A DNA stretch of 64,000 nt from Stenotrophomonas sp. Ste86. Lineage in GTDB: Bacteria > Pseudomonadota > Gammaproteobacteria > Xanthomonadales > Xanthomonadaceae. The number at the start of each line of letters is the position of its first letter. Position 1 is the stretch's first letter. Location of the stretch: assembly GCF_024519465.1 (NCBI RefSeq), contig NZ_JALJRW010000008.1, forward strand, positions 41,565 to 105,564, read 5' to 3'. A program made the position numbers and the translations under genes. The notes under the pieces were generated by a model. That model was not told the DNA's origin. It did not search any database and saw nothing but the letters and a program-made list of their open reading frames with translations. Below, in pieces: positions 18,252 to 26,605 of the stretch.

Positions 18252-20228
18252 ATGCACGGTCTCAACCCCCCCCAACGCGCGGCAGTGCTGCACTGCGAAG
18301 GTCCCCTGCTGGTGCTCGCGGGCGCCGGCAGCGGCAAGACGCGCGTGATCGTGGAGAAAATCGCCCAGTTGATCGCCACCAAGCGCTACCCGGCGCGGCG
18401 GATCGCGGCGATCACCTTCACCAACAAGTCCGCCAAGGAAATGCGCGAGCGCGTAGCCAAGCGGCTGCACGGCGGGGATGCCGAGGACGTCACCATCTGC
18501 ACCTTCCATGCCCTCGGGCTGAAGTTCCTGCAGATCGAACACGCGGCGGTGGGGCTCAAGCGCGGCTTCTCGATTTTCGATGCGGACGATGCCACCTCGC
18601 AGGTCAAGGACCTGATGTACGGCGCCAAGCCGGACGACATCGAGGACGTGAAAAACCTGATCTCGCGGGCCAAGAATGCCGGCCTCTCGCCAGAGCAGGC
18701 GATGGCCGCGGCGCGCAGCAACCGTGAGAAGGAAGCGGCCAGCGTCTACGAGCGCTACCAGCTGCGCCTGACCGCCTTCAACGCGGTCGACTTCGACGAC
18801 CTGATCCGCCTGCCCGTGCAGGTGCTGGAAGAAAACCCGGAGATCGCGGTCGCCTGGCGCGAGCGCATCGGCTACCTGTTGGTCGACGAATGCCAGGACA
18901 CCAACGATGCGCAGTACCGGCTGCTCAAGCAGCTGGCCGGCAGCAAGGGCAACTTCACCTGCGTGGGCGACGACGATCAGTCGATCTACGCCTGGCGTGG
19001 CGCCAACCCGGAAAACCTGCAGCAGATGGCGCGCGATTACCCGGCGCTTGAAATCATCAAGCTGGAGCAGAACTACCGCTGCTCCAACCGTGTGCTGCGC
19101 GCGGCCAATGCGCTGATCGCCAACAACCCGCACGAACACCTGAAGAAGCTGTGGAGCGACCAGGCCGACGGCGAGCGCATCCGCGTGTGGGAATGCCGAA
19201 ACAGCGAACACGAGGCAGAAAAGGTGGCGGCGGAGATCTCGTTCCTGGCCACCTCCAAGAAGATCCCGTGGAGCGATTTCTGCATCCTGTTCCGCGGCAA
19301 TTTCCAGTCGCGGCCGCTGGAAAAGGCCCTGCAGCTGGTGCGCGCGCCGTACCACATCACCGGCGGCACCGCGTTCCTGGAACGCCAGGAAGTCAAGGAC
19401 ACGCTGTCCTGGCTGCGCCTGCTGGTGAATCCCGACGACGATACGGCGTTCATGCGTGCGGTCCAGTCGCCCAAGCGCGAAGTCGGCGCCGGCACGCTGG
19501 CCAAGCTGGCCGAGCTGGCGTCTGAAAAAGAGCTGCCGATGGCGCATGCCGCCGAAGCGATCGGTGCGTTGTCGCAGCTGCCGCCACGTGCGGCCAATGG
19601 ACTGAGCCGCTTCACCGACATCCTGCGCGACCTGCGCGCGGAGATGCCCAAGCTCAGTTCCGGCGACCTGGTGCGCAAGCTGGTGAAGGAATCGGGGCTG
19701 GTCTCCGAGCTGCGCAGCGCATGCAAGGAAGAGTCGGTCTACCAGCGTCGCCTGGGCAACCTGGAAGAACTGGCGCAGTGGTTTGAAGGCGGCCCACGCG
19801 GCGCCACCACCGCCGACCTGGCCGCGCAGCTGGCGTTGCTGTCGCGCAACGACAAGGACGATGGCGGCAACCAGGTGCGGATGATGACCATGCACGCCTC
19901 CAAGGGCCTGGAATTCCCCTACGTGTTCATCATCGGCTGTGAGGACGGCGTGCTGCCGCACCAGGTCAGCCTGGATGAAGGCAACCTGCAGGAAGAACGC
20001 CGCCTGCTGTACGTGGGCATCACCCGCGCCAAGGTGCAGCTGTGGATGAGTTACAGCAAGCTCACCCGCAAGTTCGGCGAGCACGTGCGGCTCAAGCCCA
20101 GTCGTTTCTTCGACGAGATCCCGGCCGAGGAAATGCAGCGCGACGGCGCCGATCCCGTCGCCGACGCGGCGCGCAAGAAAGAGCGCGCGAGTGCGGGGTT
20201 GGCCGCGATCCAGGCATTGTTCGACTGA
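18252..20228 (+). CDS. rep: ATP-dependent DNA helicase Rep
   Basis: The 658-residue superfamily 1A helicase shows the Q motif (LNPPQRAAV), Walker A GAGSGKT (24-30), motif Ia ITFTNKSAKEM, Walker B DECQDT, motif III GDDDQSIYAWRGA, motif IV QNYRCS, motif V TMHASKGLEF and motif VI LLYVGITRAK. The N-terminus and length fit Rep (673 residues in E. coli) better than UvrD. It unwinds 3' to 5' and clears proteins ahead of replication forks. GGAG lies 5 bases before the ATG. The reading frame stays open far upstream, but only this start gives the Q motif at the expected place. Confidence 0.93.
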   Translation: MHGLNPPQRAAVLHCEGPLLVLAGAGSGKTRVIVEKIAQLIATKRYPARRIAAITFTNKSAKEMRERVAKRLHGGDAEDVTICTFHALGLKFLQIEHAAVGLKRGFSIFDADDATSQVKDLMYGAKPDDIEDVKNLISRAKNAGLSPEQAMAAARSNREKEAASVYERYQLRLTAFNAVDFDDLIRLPVQVLEENPEIAVAWRERIGYLLVDECQDTNDAQYRLLKQLAGSKGNFTCVGDDDQSIYAWRGANPENLQQMARDYPALEIIKLEQNYRCSNRVLRAANALIANNPHEHLKKLWSDQADGERIRVWECRNSEHEAEKVAAEISFLATSKKIPWSDFCILFRGNFQSRPLEKALQLVRAPYHITGGTAFLERQEVKDTLSWLRLLVNPDDDTAFMRAVQSPKREVGAGTLAKLAELASEKELPMAHAAEAIGALSQLPPRAANGLSRFTDILRDLRAEMPKLSSGDLVRKLVKESGLVSELRSACKEESVYQRRLGNLEELAQWFEGGPRGATTADLAAQLALLSRNDKDDGGNQVRMMTMHASKGLEFPYVFIIGCEDGVLPHQVSLDEGNLQEERRLLYVGITRAKVQLWMSYSKLTRKFGEHVRLKPSRFFDEIPAEEMQRDGADPVADAARKKERASAGLAAIQALFD

Positions 20229-20240
20229 CCCACCACACGG

Positions 20241-20330
20241 TAGAGCCGACCGTTGGTCGGCTGCCGTTCCCGAGGCGCGTCGACTGCACTATGTCCGGTC
20301 GAAGAGCAGCCGACCAACGGTCGGCTCTAC
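20241..20330. repeat. Inverted pair of SMAG-like palindromes
   Basis: A forward element (GTAGAGCCGACCGTTGGTCG) starts at 20241 and its reverse complement type (CGACCAACGGTCGGCTCTAC) ends at 20330. About 40 bases separate them, between rep and the acetyltransferase gene. Confidence 0.85.
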
Positions 20331-20384
20331 CGTGTTCGCGGCGCGCACTGCACAATCGGGGCATCGTCCTCTGCAGTGATCCGC

Positions 20385-20918
20385 ATGTCCGCCCTGATCC
20401 AGACCGACCGCCTGCACCTGCGCCTGATCGATCCCGACCACGATGCGGCCGACATGCTGGCCCTGCTCAACGCGCCGGGCTTCATCCGCAACATCGCCGA
20501 CCGTGGTGTGCGCACCCTGGCCCAGGCGCGCGACTACACCGCCGAGCGTGTGCTCGGCAGCTACACGCTCAATGGGTTTGGCATGTACGCGATTATCCGT
20601 CGCAGCGACGGGGCCTGGCTGGGCAATGCCGGGTTGGTGCGCCGCGATGGACTGCCGGCGCCGGACATCGGCTACGCGTTGCTGTCCGAGTACGAAGGCA
20701 ACGGCTACGCGTTCGAAGCCGCGCGCGGGGTGATGCACTACGCACGCGATGTGCTGGGTCATGCCGACCTGTACGGCATCGTCTCGCCGGACAACCTGCG
20801 CTCGGCCGCGTTGCTGCGCAAGCTGGGCATGGAAGACCGCGGTGACCTGCTGTTGCCGCCGCCGCACGGCGGGGACGTCGTGCTGCTGTTCGCCACGCCG
20901 GGTGCGCCTGCCCCTTGA
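20385..20918 (+). CDS. GNAT family N-acetyltransferase
   Basis: The 177-residue protein has the RimJ/RimL-type GNAT layout: a TDRLHLRLIDPDH start, strand beta-4/5 with DIGYALLSEYEGNGYAFEA holding the acetyl-CoA pyrophosphate loop, and the NLRSAALLRKLGM helix near the end. Such enzymes transfer acetyl groups to protein N-termini or small amines; the acceptor here is unknown. The ATG at 20385 is the first in register with the family start. The gene is flanked by repeats on both sides and seems to be a single-gene unit. Confidence 0.85.
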   Translation: MSALIQTDRLHLRLIDPDHDAADMLALLNAPGFIRNIADRGVRTLAQARDYTAERVLGSYTLNGFGMYAIIRRSDGAWLGNAGLVRRDGLPAPDIGYALLSEYEGNGYAFEAARGVMHYARDVLGHADLYGIVSPDNLRSAALLRKLGMEDRGDLLLPPPHGGDVVLLFATPGAPAP

Positions 20919-20920
20919 TA

Positions 20921-21227
20921 CCGCGCAGCCGAGCATGGCTCGGCTCTACCATCGGCAGGGTCGCGGTGCCTGTTACCGCGCAGCCGAGCATGGCTCGGCT
21001 CTACCATTGGCAGGGCTGCGGTGCCTGTTGCCGCGTAGCCGAGCATGGCTCGGCTCTACCATCGGCAGGGTCGCGGTGCCTGTTACCGCGCAGCCGAGCA
21101 TGGCTCGGCTCTACCATCGGCAGGGTCGCGGTACCTGTTATCGCGCAGCCGAGCATGGCTCGGCTCTACCATCGGCAGGGTCGCGGTGCCTGTTACCGCG
21201 CAGCCGAGCATGGCTCGGCGCTACCAT
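20921..21227 (+). repeat. 55-bp tandem array, six SMAG-type palindromes
   Basis: Units start at 20921, 20976, 21031, 21086, 21141 and 21196, exactly 55 bases apart. Each has the palindrome GCCGAGCATGGCTCGGC, then CTACC and a spacer with ATCGGCAGGGTCGCGGTGCC. Copies are near-identical, so the array is recent or kept uniform. Confidence 0.95.
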
Positions 21228-21240
21228 CGGTCGGCCATGG

Positions 21241-21265
21241 GTAGAGCCGAGCCATGCTCGGCTGC
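21241..21265 (+). repeat. SMAG-like element facing the 55-bp array
   Basis: GTAGAGCCGAGC with ATGCTCGGC, in the orientation opposite to the six array units. It abuts the 3' end of the yceH-like gene. Confidence 0.85.
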
Positions 21266-21268
21266 CTT

Positions 21269-21940
21269 TTACCCCCCCAACTGCGCGCGCAGGTCGGCCA
21301 GCTGTTCCTGCAGTTCGGCCACGGTGGCTTCCAGCTGTTGCACGCGCGCTTCCAGCGCCGGGTTGCCCGCGACGGCACTGCCGCCGCTGGACGCTGCCGA
21401 CTTGTACTGCTCGGCCAGCGCCTGCCCATCCACCGGTCCACCGAGAAGGTGCATGTAGCGGTCTTCGCGTTGGCCGCTGGCGCGCGGCAACAGCACGGCC
21501 AGGCCGCGCTGGATCATGCGTTCGATGTGGTGGCGCAGTTCCTCGGCATCCTGGAACGCGAACAGGCGCTCGCTGCGGGTCAGCAGCTCGTTCACCGTCT
21601 GCGGGCCGCGCAGCAGCAACAGGCCCACGATCGCCAACTGCTGGCGGGTCAGGTCCAGCGCGGCACCGGCGCGATGCTCGTATCGCTCGGCGCGCGAGGA
21701 GAACTGCTGGCGCGCCAGGCCGAGCGTTTCCAGCTGGCGCAGCGCGTGGTGCACATCGCCGGCCGACAAGGCCATCACCGGCTCGCGTGCGGTCTTCTGG
21801 TTGGCGGCCACCTGGGCGGCGTTGACCGTCAGCGGGTAGGCGTCCGGCGTGGTCGCCTCCTTCTCGATCAGGCAGCCCAGGGCGCGGGCCTGGGCCGCGC
21901 TCAGCACGGGCAGGGCGGAGGTCTGGGGGTCATCGGTCAT
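21269..21940 (-). CDS. YceH family protein (UPF0502/DUF480)
   Basis: The 223-residue protein matches the YceH/DUF480 family, with two winged-helix units (about 12-90 and 95-165) and conserved phrases such as [34 protein letters not shown] and [14 protein letters not shown] [10 protein letters not shown]. The last 40 residues form a short coiled coil ([20 protein letters not shown]). The role is not established; the fold suggests DNA binding. It is divergent from the acid phosphatase/pyrF operon, and its stop lies 3 bases from a SMAG-like repeat. Confidence 0.88.
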   Translation of the reverse strand: MTDDPQTSALPVLSAAQARALGCLIEKEATTPDAYPLTVNAAQVAANQKTAREPVMALSAGDVHHALRQLETLGLARQQFSSRAERYEHRAGAALDLTRQQLAIVGLLLLRGPQTVNELLTRSERLFAFQDAEELRHHIERMIQRGLAVLLPRASGQREDRYMHLLGGPVDGQALAEQYKSAASSGGSAVAGNPALEARVQQLEATVAELQEQLADLRAQLGG

Positions 21941-22051
21941 GGGGCGCTCGGCGGTGTTTCAGGGGCGTGCAGCATAGCCGAGGCCCGCACCGCACATGAT
22001 TGCCGCCGGACAAGCCGGTAAACTGGCGCGACTTTGTTGCTGGTGACCCCG

Positions 22052-22984
22052 ATGCGTCGTACTGCTGCTGTTTCCCTGTCCGTGCTTGCCTGCGCCGTGA
22101 TGGCGCTCAGTGCCTGCAAGCGCACCGAAGCCCCGGCCGAAGCTGCCCCGCCGGCCGCCAGCGCGAGCGCGCCCGCCAGCGCCCCGGCCGCCGCCGGCGA
22201 TGCCGCCGTCGCCGCCAACGACAACCTCAACGCCGTGCTGTGGATGCAGCGCGCGCAGGAATACCGGGCGATCACCGAGCAGACCTACCGTGCCGCCGCC
22301 GACCACCTGGACAAGGCGCTGAAGGAAGCCAACTGGGATGCGCTGGTACCGGAGGAACGCGGCAACGCCGCCAAGGGCCTCAAGCCGGCCGTGGTGCTGG
22401 ACGTGGACGAGACCGTGCTGGACAACTCGCCCTACCAGGCGCGCCTGGTGCGCGATGGCAAGGAATACGACGAACTCAGCTGGGACCAGTGGGTGGCCGA
22501 GAAGAAGGCCAAGGCGATTCCCGGCGTGGTCGATTTCGCCAAGGCCGCCAATGCCAAGGGCGTGACCCTGCTGTACATCTCCAACCGCGCCGTGCACCTC
22601 AAGGAGGCCACCCTGGCCAACCTGCGTGCCGAAGGCCTGCCGGTCGCCGATGACAGCGTGTTCCTCGGCCTGGGCACGGTGGTGAAGGACTGCGAGCAGG
22701 CCGGCAGCGAGAAGAACTGCCGCCGCCGCCTGGCCGGCCAGCAATACCGCGTGCTGATGCAGTTCGGCGACCAACTGGGCGACTTCGTCGAAGTTACCGC
22801 CAACACCAATGAAGGGCGCGATGTGCTGCTGCAGCAGTACCACGACTGGTTTGGCGAGCGCTGGTGGATGCTGCCCAACCCGACCTACGGCGGCTTCGAG
22901 CCGGCGCAGTTCAACAACGATTACTCGCAGTCGCGCCAGGCCCGCCACGACGCCAAGCGCGCCGCGCTGGATTACGCGCCGTGA
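22052..22984 (+). CDS. HAD superfamily acid phosphatase lipoprotein, e(P4)-like
   Basis: The 310-residue protein has a lipoprotein signal (VMALSAC) and an Ala/Pro-rich linker, followed by a class B/C acid phosphatase domain of the HAD superfamily. The nucleophile motif is DVDETVLDN with Asp117 and Asp119, and a later [14 protein letters not shown] segment matches the family. Relatives such as lipoprotein e(P4) remove phosphate from nucleotides and NMN at the outer membrane. The chosen ATG starts the signal peptide; a TTG at 22034 is less likely. Its TGA overlaps the pyrF GTG as GTGA, so the two are translationally coupled. Confidence 0.85.
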   Translation: MRRTAAVSLSVLACAVMALSACKRTEAPAEAAPPAASASAPASAPAAAGDAAVAANDNLNAVLWMQRAQEYRAITEQTYRAAADHLDKALKEANWDALVPEERGNAAKGLKPAVVLDVDETVLDNSPYQARLVRDGKEYDELSWDQWVAEKKAKAIPGVVDFAKAANAKGVTLLYISNRAVHLKEATLANLRAEGLPVADDSVFLGLGTVVKDCEQAGSEKNCRRRLAGQQYRVLMQFGDQLGDFVEVTANTNEGRDVLLQQYHDWFGERWWMLPNPTYGGFEPAQFNNDYSQSRQARHDAKRAALDYAP

Positions 22985-23712
22985 GCCGCGCCCCGCTGCC
23001 GCTGCGTGACGAGGAGCGCCTGATCTTCGCGCTCGACGTGCCGGGCCGCGACGAGGCGCTGGCATGGGTGGACCGGCTGGGGGATGCGGTCGGGTTCTAC
23101 AAGATCGGCATGGAGCTGCTCGCCTCGGGCGAGTACTTCGACGTGCTGGAAACCCTGGCCGCGCGCAACAAGCGGGTGTTCGTCGACCTGAAGTTCTTCG
23201 ACATCCCGGCCACCGCCGCGGCGGTGATCAAGCGCCTGTCGCAGTGGCCGGTCAGCTACGCCACCATCCACGGCTGGCATCCGGCCATGATGGAGGCGTG
23301 CGCCGCCGCCAACGGCAGCGAGATGCGCCTGCTGGCGGTGACCGTGCTGACCTCGATGGGCCGTAGCGACCTGGCCCAGATGGGCATCGACCGTGAACCG
23401 GTCGAGGTCGTGGTCGAGCGCGCGCTGGCCGCACAGGCTGCCGGCATCGACGGGGTGATCGCCTCCGGCCAGGAAGCGGGGCCGATCCGCGCCGCCACCG
23501 GCGCCGGTTTCTCGATCGTGTGCCCGGGCATCCGCCCCGATGGCCCGGGCGGCGATGACCAGAAGCGCACCGTGGGCGTGGCCCAGGCCTTCGCCGACGG
23601 CGCCGATGCGATCGTGGTCGGGCGGCCGATACGCCTGGCAAACGATCCGCGCGCCGCCGCCGAGGCGATCCAGCAGGAAATCGCCACCGCCTGGCGCGCG
23701 CGCCAAGCCTGA
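22981..23712 (+). CDS. pyrF: Orotidine 5'-phosphate decarboxylase
   Basis: This 243-residue TIM-barrel enzyme makes UMP from OMP in pyrimidine biosynthesis. The catalytic DxKxxD motif appears as [11 protein letters not shown], and other family blocks include IFALDVPG, the GWHP loop and IVCPGIRP. It starts with GTG at 22981, overlapping the stop of the acid phosphatase gene by GTGA. This coupling ties UMP synthesis to a nucleotide-type phosphatase. A 12-bp hairpin follows 9 bases after the stop. Confidence 0.95.
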   Translation: MSRAPLPLRDEERLIFALDVPGRDEALAWVDRLGDAVGFYKIGMELLASGEYFDVLETLAARNKRVFVDLKFFDIPATAAAVIKRLSQWPVSYATIHGWHPAMMEACAAANGSEMRLLAVTVLTSMGRSDLAQMGIDREPVEVVVERALAAQAAGIDGVIASGQEAGPIRAATGAGFSIVCPGIRPDGPGGDDQKRTVGVAQAFADGADAIVVGRPIRLANDPRAAAEAIQQEIATAWRARQA

Positions 23713-23721
23713 AGCACCCTC

Positions 23722-23748
23722 CGCCGCACGCCGGATCGGCGTGCGGCG
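23722..23748 (+). terminator. Hairpin after pyrF
   Basis: CGCCGCACGCCG pairs perfectly with CGGCGTGCGGCG over 12 bp around GAT. No T-run follows. Confidence 0.55.
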
Positions 23749-23984
23749 TGACCGGCAGCCCATTACCAATCGAGCGAAGAACGTAGGGGTGGATAGGGTC
23801 ACGCCCCAGTCGACGGCCGACAGTGGCCCAGCGCTCGACGTCGGCATGACCTGAAAACGTGAGCGGCGCCCGTCGCAATCGCCGCGCTTCTGCCTCGGGA
23901 AACCCCGCGTCGCCCGCCAACAGCGCCGCGCGCCGCAGTTCGCCCCGCCCCTTCTGCGATGGAATCCATCCTGCCGGCACGACG

Positions 23985-24012
23985 TTGACCGGCGCGATCC
24001 CATCCTTGCAAT
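23985..24012 (+). promoter_or_regulatory. Candidate promoter of the protease gene
   Basis: TTGACC and TGCAAT are separated by 16 bases. The -10 lies only 11 bases before the ATG and overlaps the GGAGG ribosome binding site region, so a promoter further upstream is also possible. Confidence 0.3.
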
Positions 24013-24023
24013 GGAGGTGCTGC

Positions 24024-24851
24024 ATGCATGTGTTTACCCGACTGGCCCTGGCGGCCGGTGTCCTCGGACTCTCCCTGGCCGCGCAGGCGGCTCCCGCGCC
24101 GCCCAACGGCGAGCTCTTGCGGCCAGTGATCATCGGCGGGGAGGATGCGTCCCCTGGCCAGTATCCCTTCATGGTCAGCCTGCAACGGCTGGACTTCGGC
24201 GATTCGGACCATAGCCGCCACTGGTGCGGCGCTACGCTGATCTCGCCTTCCTGGGTGCTCACCGCCGCCCATTGCGTGCAGGGCGCCAAGCCAGCCGGCT
24301 ATGCCGCGCTCGCCGGGGCCACCGTGCTGGACACCACCGTGCGCAAACGCACGTCCAACATCCGTGCGATCCACGTGCACCCGGCCTTCAACGCCACCAC
24401 CCTGGTCAATGACGTGGCGCTCATCCAGTTGCGCAAGCCGATAGACGGGGCGGTGCCAGCCACGCTGCTGGAGGGCAGCGACGCCGGCTACCTCAAAACC
24501 GGTCGCGACTTCAGCGTGATCGGGTGGGGCGACACCGGGCTGGAGGGCCCGGAGGGCGCGCCCACCGTGCTGCAGACGGTGCAGACCCCGTTCGTGCCCT
24601 TCAAGACCTGCCAACAGGCCTACCGCAGCCTGGAGCCCGGCGCGGTGATCTGCGCTGGCAAGGAGGGTATCGACAGCTGCCAGGGCGACTCCGGTGGTCC
24701 ATTGCTGGTGCAGCGGCGCAAGCAATGGACGGTGCTGGGGGTGGTCAGCTGGGGCCAGGGGTGTGCCCAGGCCGGCTACCCCGGGGTGTATGCGCGGCTG
24801 TCGGCAGGCTATATCCGCGATTTCATCACCGCCACCTGGACACGTGACTGA
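24024..24851 (+). CDS. Secreted trypsin-like serine protease (S1 family)
   Basis: The 275-residue protein has a signal peptide (about 1-23, SLAAQA) and a short pro-segment before the activation-like site PVIIGGEDA. It then shows a chymotrypsin-fold protease with a complete triad: TAAHC (His83), NDVALIQL (Asp130) and GDSGGP (Ser223). Asp217, six residues before the catalytic Ser (DSCQGDSGG), predicts trypsin-like cleavage after Arg or Lys. Four Cys fit two disulfides plus the His-loop Cys. GGAGG sits 6 bases before the ATG. The protein should act outside the cytoplasm. Three I78-type inhibitors are encoded elsewhere in the window. Confidence 0.92.
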   Translation: MHVFTRLALAAGVLGLSLAAQAAPAPPNGELLRPVIIGGEDASPGQYPFMVSLQRLDFGDSDHSRHWCGATLISPSWVLTAAHCVQGAKPAGYAALAGATVLDTTVRKRTSNIRAIHVHPAFNATTLVNDVALIQLRKPIDGAVPATLLEGSDAGYLKTGRDFSVIGWGDTGLEGPEGAPTVLQTVQTPFVPFKTCQQAYRSLEPGAVICAGKEGIDSCQGDSGGPLLVQRRKQWTVLGVVSWGQGCAQAGYPGVYARLSAGYIRDFITATWTRD

Positions 24852-24886
24852 AGACAATAAAAACAGCCACTTACGTCGATTATGAT

Positions 24887-25022
24887 GAAGTGTTGCCTTA
24901 ACTCGGATGGCGGCGTAGGATCGCCGCCATCCGGCTTGCCGGAAATGTGCCACACCATTGTCCTCCGGTTTGCGCCGGTTTGAAGAGGTCCCTGCCGATA
25001 CCGGCGTGGCCTCTTTTTTTTG
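24887..25022 (+). ncRNA. Candidate small RNA
   Basis: TATGAT at 24881-24886 could be a -10. Downstream comes an 11-bp perfect stem (GGATGGCGGCG with CGCCGCCATCC, loop TAGGAT) at 24905-24932, then a short CCGG hairpin near 24965. A stem with AAGAGG...GCCG and CGGC...CCTCTT runs directly into eight T at 25013-25021. The unit is about 130 bases and has no open frame. The terminator could instead serve the protease gene. No known RNA family is recognised. Confidence 0.35.
24982..25021 (+). terminator. Terminator with T8 tract
   Basis: AAGAGG pairs with CCTCTT, with an inner GCCG/CGGC stem and ATAC loop, and runs directly into TTTTTTTT. It is the strongest T-tract terminator in the window. Confidence 0.65.
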
Positions 25023-25161
25023 TTCTTTTCCCATCTGAGCCGAGCGAATTGCTGCAAGCGCCGTCGCAGAGTGAGCACGACGCTACGCGCATGGACGGAC
25101 AGTGCCCCGGCGACGTCGGATCGGTTGGTGTCTTCGTTCTGGGCTACCGCGAGCGGGAGGG

Positions 25162-25256
25162 CCCGTAGCGGCCGGTAGGTCCCTGGCGCAAATGTCCCCC
25201 AGCCGCGTGGCGGCCTCCTCCTTGATTTTGCCCAGGAACCTACCGGCCGCTACGGG
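25162..25256. repeat. 25-bp inverted repeat, one mismatch
   Basis: The arms are 25162-25186 (CCCGTAGCGGCCGGTAGGTC...) and 25232-25256, with one mismatch in 25 bases and a 45-base centre. The arm contains GTAG but is otherwise unlike the SMAG stems. Confidence 0.85.
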
Positions 25257-25301
25257 GCTCGGCTTGCGGTGCGGAGGTGGAAGCCAGGCTTTTCCGTCGC
25301 T

Positions 25302-25431
25302 GGTCGGTGGGTCGGGCGCTGGGCGCCCATGCCCTTGGAGGCGAAATAAAGGGGGAGGGGGCGGCCGCAGGCCGACGCCGGAGGACATTCGCCGGAAAGG
25401 GCATGGGCGCCCAGCGCCCGACCCATCGACC
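25302..25431. repeat. 35-bp inverted repeat, one mismatch
   Basis: The arms are 25302-25336 and 25397-25431. They match at 34 of 35 bases around the core GGGCGCTGGGCGCCC, with a 60-base purine-rich centre. Each arm itself contains a small palindrome (GGGCGCCC). Confidence 0.9.
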
Positions 25432-25636
25432 GCCGCTCCTGGAAGCGGTCAAAGCACGCTTCTGCTTGCCCCGCCCAGGGGCGAAGATCCTTTCTTGCAC
25501 CAGACGAACCACCCGTATTGAAATAATCATCTGCTTCAATAGGTTGCGTCTGCCTGATTGCATCCGGGCAGGGCGTGGCTTGCCGCTGCGGGCGCGCAGG
25601 CCGCAAGATGCGGACCGGCCCGGGGAGTCCGAATTC

Positions 25637-26605
25637 ATGTCCATGTCGTCCAAGTCGTGGCAGTACCGGGGGCATGCGCTGGCGCTGGCCCTGTGTGGAT
25701 TGGTGCTGCTCAGTGCCTGCAAGGGCGATCGGATCGATCCGGACGCACCGGCGGCAGAGCCGGTGGCCGCGCTGCAGCAGTTGGCCCGGCAGGTCGCCGA
25801 CAACGACCTGATCGGCTATGCGCGCGCGTCGGTACCGCCGGCCCAGTACGAGCGCCTGCAGTCGGCCTGGGCGCAGGGCCACAGCCGCTGGCCACTGACC
25901 GAGCTGCCGCTGGAGGGTCAACTGTTGCCGATGCTCGCCGCGCTGTCCGAGCCGGACGCCCCGCAGCGGTTGCAGCGTTCGTTCGACACCCAGATTGCCG
26001 GCCAGGCCACCGGCGTGCGCCAGGCCGCGCACTCGATGGGGCTGTTCGGCGTGCAGTACCTGCGCAACCAGACCGATTACACCGATGCCCAGCGCGCCCA
26101 TTACAGCCAGGTGGTCGACGTGCTCAGCCGTTGGGCGGCGGCGGCACCGCTGACCGACAAGCAGCGTGCCCGCACCACCATCACCCTGCTTACCGCCACC
26201 GCGCGCACTACCGGGTTGTCCACCGACGCGCAGCTGCAGACGGCCGGCATGGAGGAATCGCTGCGACGGCTGGGCCCGTTCTTCAAGGCCTTCAAGACCG
26301 CGCTGGCCAGCTATGGACTCTCGCTGGACGGTGCGCTCACGGGGCTGCGCGGGGAGGTGGTGTCCGCGCTGGGCAACGATGCTGTGGTGCGGGTGCAGTA
26401 CCCGTTGGCCGGCGAACAGATCGAGGCCCAGGTGCGCATGACCCGTCGCGATGGACACTGGTACGTGTCCCGCACGCTGGAAGAGGCCGATGCGCTGCTG
26501 CAGGCCGCACAGGCCGCACAAGCTGAACATGACGCCCGCCAGGCCGCCGAAACAGAGGCGGCCGCGACGGTCAAGGACGGTGCTTCCGCATCGGCTAAGC
26601 CATAA
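25637..26605 (+). CDS. Lipoprotein of unknown function, coupled to plsB
   Basis: The 322-residue protein has a lipoprotein signal (LALCGLVLLSAC, Cys about 28) and a mostly helical body, with blocks such as RLQRSFDTQIAGQATGVRQ and SYGLSLDGALTGLRGE. Its C-terminal 40 residues are an Ala/Gln/Glu-rich coiled coil. I recognise no domain. GGGGAG lies 9 bases before the ATG at 25637; a second ATG 6 bases on is an alternative. The stop codon and the plsB start share one base (TAATG), which implies co-translation and a role near phospholipid synthesis or the envelope. That is inference. Confidence 0.7.
   Translation: MSMSSKSWQYRGHALALALCGLVLLSACKGDRIDPDAPAAEPVAALQQLARQVADNDLIGYARASVPPAQYERLQSAWAQGHSRWPLTELPLEGQLLPMLAALSEPDAPQRLQRSFDTQIAGQATGVRQAAHSMGLFGVQYLRNQTDYTDAQRAHYSQVVDVLSRWAAAAPLTDKQRARTTITLLTATARTTGLSTDAQLQTAGMEESLRRLGPFFKAFKTALASYGLSLDGALTGLRGEVVSALGNDAVVRVQYPLAGEQIEAQVRMTRRDGHWYVSRTLEEADALLQAAQAAQAEHDARQAAETEAAATVKDGASASAKP

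Larger units (their letters stand above)
23713..24023. other. 311-base spacer between pyrF and the protease gene
   Basis: It holds the pyrF hairpin at 23722-23748 and a candidate promoter at 23985-24012. The 235 bases between show no open frame that resembles a protein and no repeat of note. Confidence 0.5.
24852..25636. other. 785-base gene-free stretch
   Basis: No protein-like frame is convincing here. It holds a possible small RNA (24881-25022), two long inverted repeats (25162-25256 and 25302-25431) and an AT-rich promoter-like zone near 25495-25545. In that zone TTGCAC lies 16 bases before ATTGAA, and ATTGAA/TTCAAT forms a short inverted repeat. Confidence 0.6.

Noticed and set aside
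20921..21265. A protein encoded by the 55-bp array
   Set aside because: Open frames there are translated palindromes (repeats of an AEHGSALP-like unit), with no start context. The array is intergenic repeat DNA.
25277..25636. An N-terminal extension of the lipoprotein upstream of 25637
   Set aside because: The frame is open but runs through the long inverted repeat, lacks a sensible signal peptide, and the lipoprotein signal starts at 25637.
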